Below the pieces are notes generated by a model. The model was given only the letters and a program-made list of their open reading frames with translations, searched no databases and was not told the DNA's origin. Shown here one piece after another: positions 6,613-8,022 of a DNA stretch of 8,022 bases. The position numbers and the translations under genes were made by a program. The first letter of the stretch is position 1, and the number at the start of each line of letters is the position of its first letter. The stretch spans positions 1 to 8,022 of the forward strand of contig WFRG01000056.1 of the NCBI GenBank assembly GCA_015486705.1, given 5' to 3'. This stretch comes from Hippea sp. GTDB taxonomy: Bacteria > Campylobacterota_A > Desulfurellia > Desulfurellales > Hippeaceae.

Positions 6613-7676
6613 TAGAGCAAATATACGAAAAGGTGTCGAACTTTGAAAGAATAAACAAAGAAGAGGGCGTTAAGTTGCTCAAAGAGAGCGACTTTTTAAC
6701 CTTGGGCAAACTTGCAAACAGAATTAGATTTAAAAAACACCCCGAGAGGGTCGTTACGTTTATCTTGGATACAAACATAAACTACACAAACATCTGCTAT
6801 GTGGGTTGCAGCTTTTGTGCATTTTACAGGAAGCCACATGATAGGGATGCATACACGTTGAGCATTTCCCAGCTTGTGGAAAAGATAAAAGAAGCACAAT
6901 CAAAAGGTATTACAACGGCCCTTATTCAAGGTGGTTTAAATCCAGAATTGCCGTATGAGTACTATTTGAACTTGGTTAAAGAGTTATCGAAAAGCACGGT
7001 TCATGTGCATGCGTTTTCGCCGCCTGAGATTGATCTAATGAGCAAAATATCGGGAAAGAGTGTTGATGAAGTGTTTGATGACCTAAAGGATGCGGGTTTG
7101 ACAACAATGCCCGGCGGCGGTGCAGAGATACTCTCAGAAAGGGTAAGAAAAAGGATATCCCCAAAGAAGATCAGCACGGATAGGTGGATTGAGATAATGG
7201 AAAAGGCCCATGAGCATGGAATAAAAACGACAGCTACGATGATGTTTGGTCATGTGGAGACGGAAGAGGATATAATTGAGCATCTGGATAGGATCAGAGA
7301 ATTGCAAGACAGAACAGGTGGTTTTACGGCTTTTATAGCGTGGGATTTCAAAAAAGAAAACAATGAGCTCGGTAAGGTTGTAAATAGGACTGTGACGAGC
7401 ATTGATTATTTGAAGATTGTTGCTATTGCAAGGATATACCTTGACAACTTTGATAACATTCAGGCATCTTGGGCATCTCAAGGCAAGGATGTCGGTGAGC
7501 TTGCGCTCCATTTCGGTGCAAACGACATGGGGAGCATGCTTGTTGAGGAAAACGTTATGAGAGAAGCAGGTTTTAGAGCTCAATCCAATGTTGATGAGAT
7601 TGCGTCCGCAATAAGAAAAGCTGGGTTTAAACCCGTACTTAGAACCACTGATTACAAAATGATAAAGTATTTATAG
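6609..7676 (+). CDS. mqnC: Cyclic dehypoxanthinyl futalosine synthase MqnC (radical SAM)
   Basis: This 355-residue radical SAM enzyme cyclises dehypoxanthine futalosine to its spiro-cyclic form, the step after hypoxanthine removal in the futalosine route. The cluster motif is CYVGCSFC (Cys63, Cys67, Cys70) after 'NINYTNI'. Further signatures are 'LIQGGLNPELP' (105-115), 'HAFSPPEIDLM' (134-144), 'GLTTMPGGGAEIL' (163-175) and 'HFGANDMGS' (301-309). The QGGLNP and SPPEI segments separate it from MqnE. One segment departs from the family: the place usually reading like FIPWTFQP-NT reads 'FIAWDFKKENNELG' (242-255). It is a tandem paralogue of the preceding gene, sharing the start of the fold almost segment by segment. 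Translation begins at a TTG overlapping the mqnE TGA and ends at TAG 7674-7676; a seven-T run (7677-7683) follows without a GC hairpin, so transcription probably continues into metF. Confidence 0.92.
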   Translation: MIEQIYEKVSNFERINKEEGVKLLKESDFLTLGKLANRIRFKKHPERVVTFILDTNINYTNICYVGCSFCAFYRKPHDRDAYTLSISQLVEKIKEAQSKGITTALIQGGLNPELPYEYYLNLVKELSKSTVHVHAFSPPEIDLMSKISGKSVDEVFDDLKDAGLTTMPGGGAEILSERVRKRISPKKISTDRWIEIMEKAHEHGIKTTATMMFGHVETEEDIIEHLDRIRELQDRTGGFTAFIAWDFKKENNELGKVVNRTVTSIDYLKIVAIARIYLDNFDNIQASWASQGKDVGELALHFGANDMGSMLVEENVMREAGFRAQSNVDEIASAIRKAGFKPVLRTTDYKMIKYL

Positions 7677-7694
7677 TTTTTTTGGAGGTATAAC

Positions 7695-8022
7695 TTGAAG
7701 ATTTCTGAAATTTTTAAACAAAAAAAGGGAACGTTGTCCTTTGAATTTTTTCCGCCAAAAAAAGTAGAAAATGAACATACGTTGTTCAATACAATTGAGG
7801 TGCTGAAAAAATACAACCCCGATTTCGTTTCAATAACATACGGCGCTGGTGGGAGTTCTCAAGATAAGACAATAGAATGGACATTGAAAATAAAAAAACA
7901 ATACGGATTAAACCCTATGATGCACCTTACATGCATCACTGCAACGCGCGAATTTATTGATAAAATAGTAGATACATTAAAAGCAAACAATATTGATAAT
8001 ATTTTAGCTCTAAGAGGTGATC
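7695..8022 (+). CDS. metF: Methylenetetrahydrofolate reductase MetF (N-terminal part)
   Basis: This is the first 109 codons of a gene that runs off the window. The product reduces 5,10-methylene-THF to 5-methyl-THF with a flavin cofactor, supplying the methyl group for methionine, or serving the methyl branch of one-carbon metabolism in organisms with the Wood-Ljungdahl pathway. Signatures are 'LSFEFFPPK' (14-22), where Glu17 matches the catalytic Glu28 of E. coli MetF, 'FVSITYGAGGS' (44-54), 'HLTCI' (77-81) and 'NILALRGD' (102-109), whose Asp109 matches E. coli Asp120. Together these positions identify the TIM-barrel family well. The start is a TTG at 7695-7697, 6 nt after GGAGG (7684-7688); the resulting N-terminus MKISEIF is of normal length. 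It lies 18 nt after mqnC on the same strand, so co-transcription is likely. The gene is too short here to judge the C-terminal half. Confidence 0.9.
   Translation, partial: MKISEIFKQKKGTLSFEFFPPKKVENEHTLFNTIEVLKKYNPDFVSITYGAGGSSQDKTIEWTLKIKKQYGLNPMMHLTCITATREFIDKIVDTLKANNIDNILALRGD

Noticed and set aside
7134..7583. 149-codon open frame on the minus strand antisense to mqnC
   Set aside because: It has no family resemblance, no ribosome site that I can see, and lies wholly opposite a well-supported gene.
7623..7634. Perfect 12-bp palindrome GGGTTTAAACCC near the end of mqnC
   Set aside because: It lies inside coding sequence for AGFKPV, a conserved stretch near the protein end; it has no loop for a hairpin and is 42 nt from the T-run, so it is not a terminator and is probably chance.
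7677..7683. Run of seven T after the mqnC stop, possible terminator
   Set aside because: No GC-rich hairpin precedes it, and the run leads directly into the GGAGG of metF.
1..8022. Mobile elements, CRISPR arrays, tRNA or rRNA genes, defence systems
   Set aside because: The genes fill the window and are all recognisable metabolic or transport families; the only gap over 30 nt is the 229-bp promoter region, which has no array, terminal repeats or RNA-like structure.

Overview
The window is an ordinary stretch of bacterial chromosome: dense genes, low-to-moderate GC, strong AGGAGG-type ribosome sites, several TTG starts, and metabolic genes throughout. Futalosine-pathway menaquinone genes together with a three-gene propionyl-CoA-type carboxylase point to an anaerobic or microaerophilic, possibly thermophilic, menaquinone-using bacterium. 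My best guess is a relative of Hippea/Desulfurella. This is inferred from gene content and protein style, with no marker gene in the window, so confidence is low to moderate.

Layout. (1) 1-240, plus strand: the C-terminal end of a periplasmic substrate-binding protein of the branched-chain amino acid (LivK-like) family. (2) 241-265: a short hairpin with a T-tract on its minus-strand side, where this gene meets the operon running the other way. (3) 266-3903, minus strand: an operon read right to left of carboxyltransferase (PccB-like), biotin carboxylase, and a biotin carboxyl carrier protein, with gaps of only 15 and 17 nt. Together these make a complete acyl-CoA carboxylase split over three polypeptides. 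(4) 3904-4132: a 229-bp divergent promoter region with a near-consensus sigma-70 promoter (TTGACA, 17 bp, TATATT) for the carboxylase operon and a weaker one for the plus-strand operon. (5) 4133-8022, plus strand: phosphomannomutase/phosphoglucomutase, mqnE and mqnC, joined by 4-nt stop/start overlaps, then after 18 nt the start of metF, cut by the window end.

How they work together. The carboxylase operon would carboxylate propionyl-CoA (possibly acetyl-CoA too) to methylmalonyl-CoA with ATP and bicarbonate. The neighbouring binding protein may import amino acids or similar substrates, but that link is only positional. In the plus operon, MqnE and MqnC perform the two radical-SAM steps of the futalosine route to menaquinone. 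MetF makes the methyl-THF needed for methionine and therefore for the SAM those enzymes use. The sugar-phosphate mutase supplies activated hexoses for envelope polysaccharides.

I found no mobile element, CRISPR array, RNA gene or clear undescribed system. The points most worth a second look are the divergent substrate-pocket motif in MqnC, the four-fold beta-hairpin repeat pattern in the carrier protein's N-terminal half, the C-terminal tail on the biotin carboxylase, and the start-codon correction for pccB.
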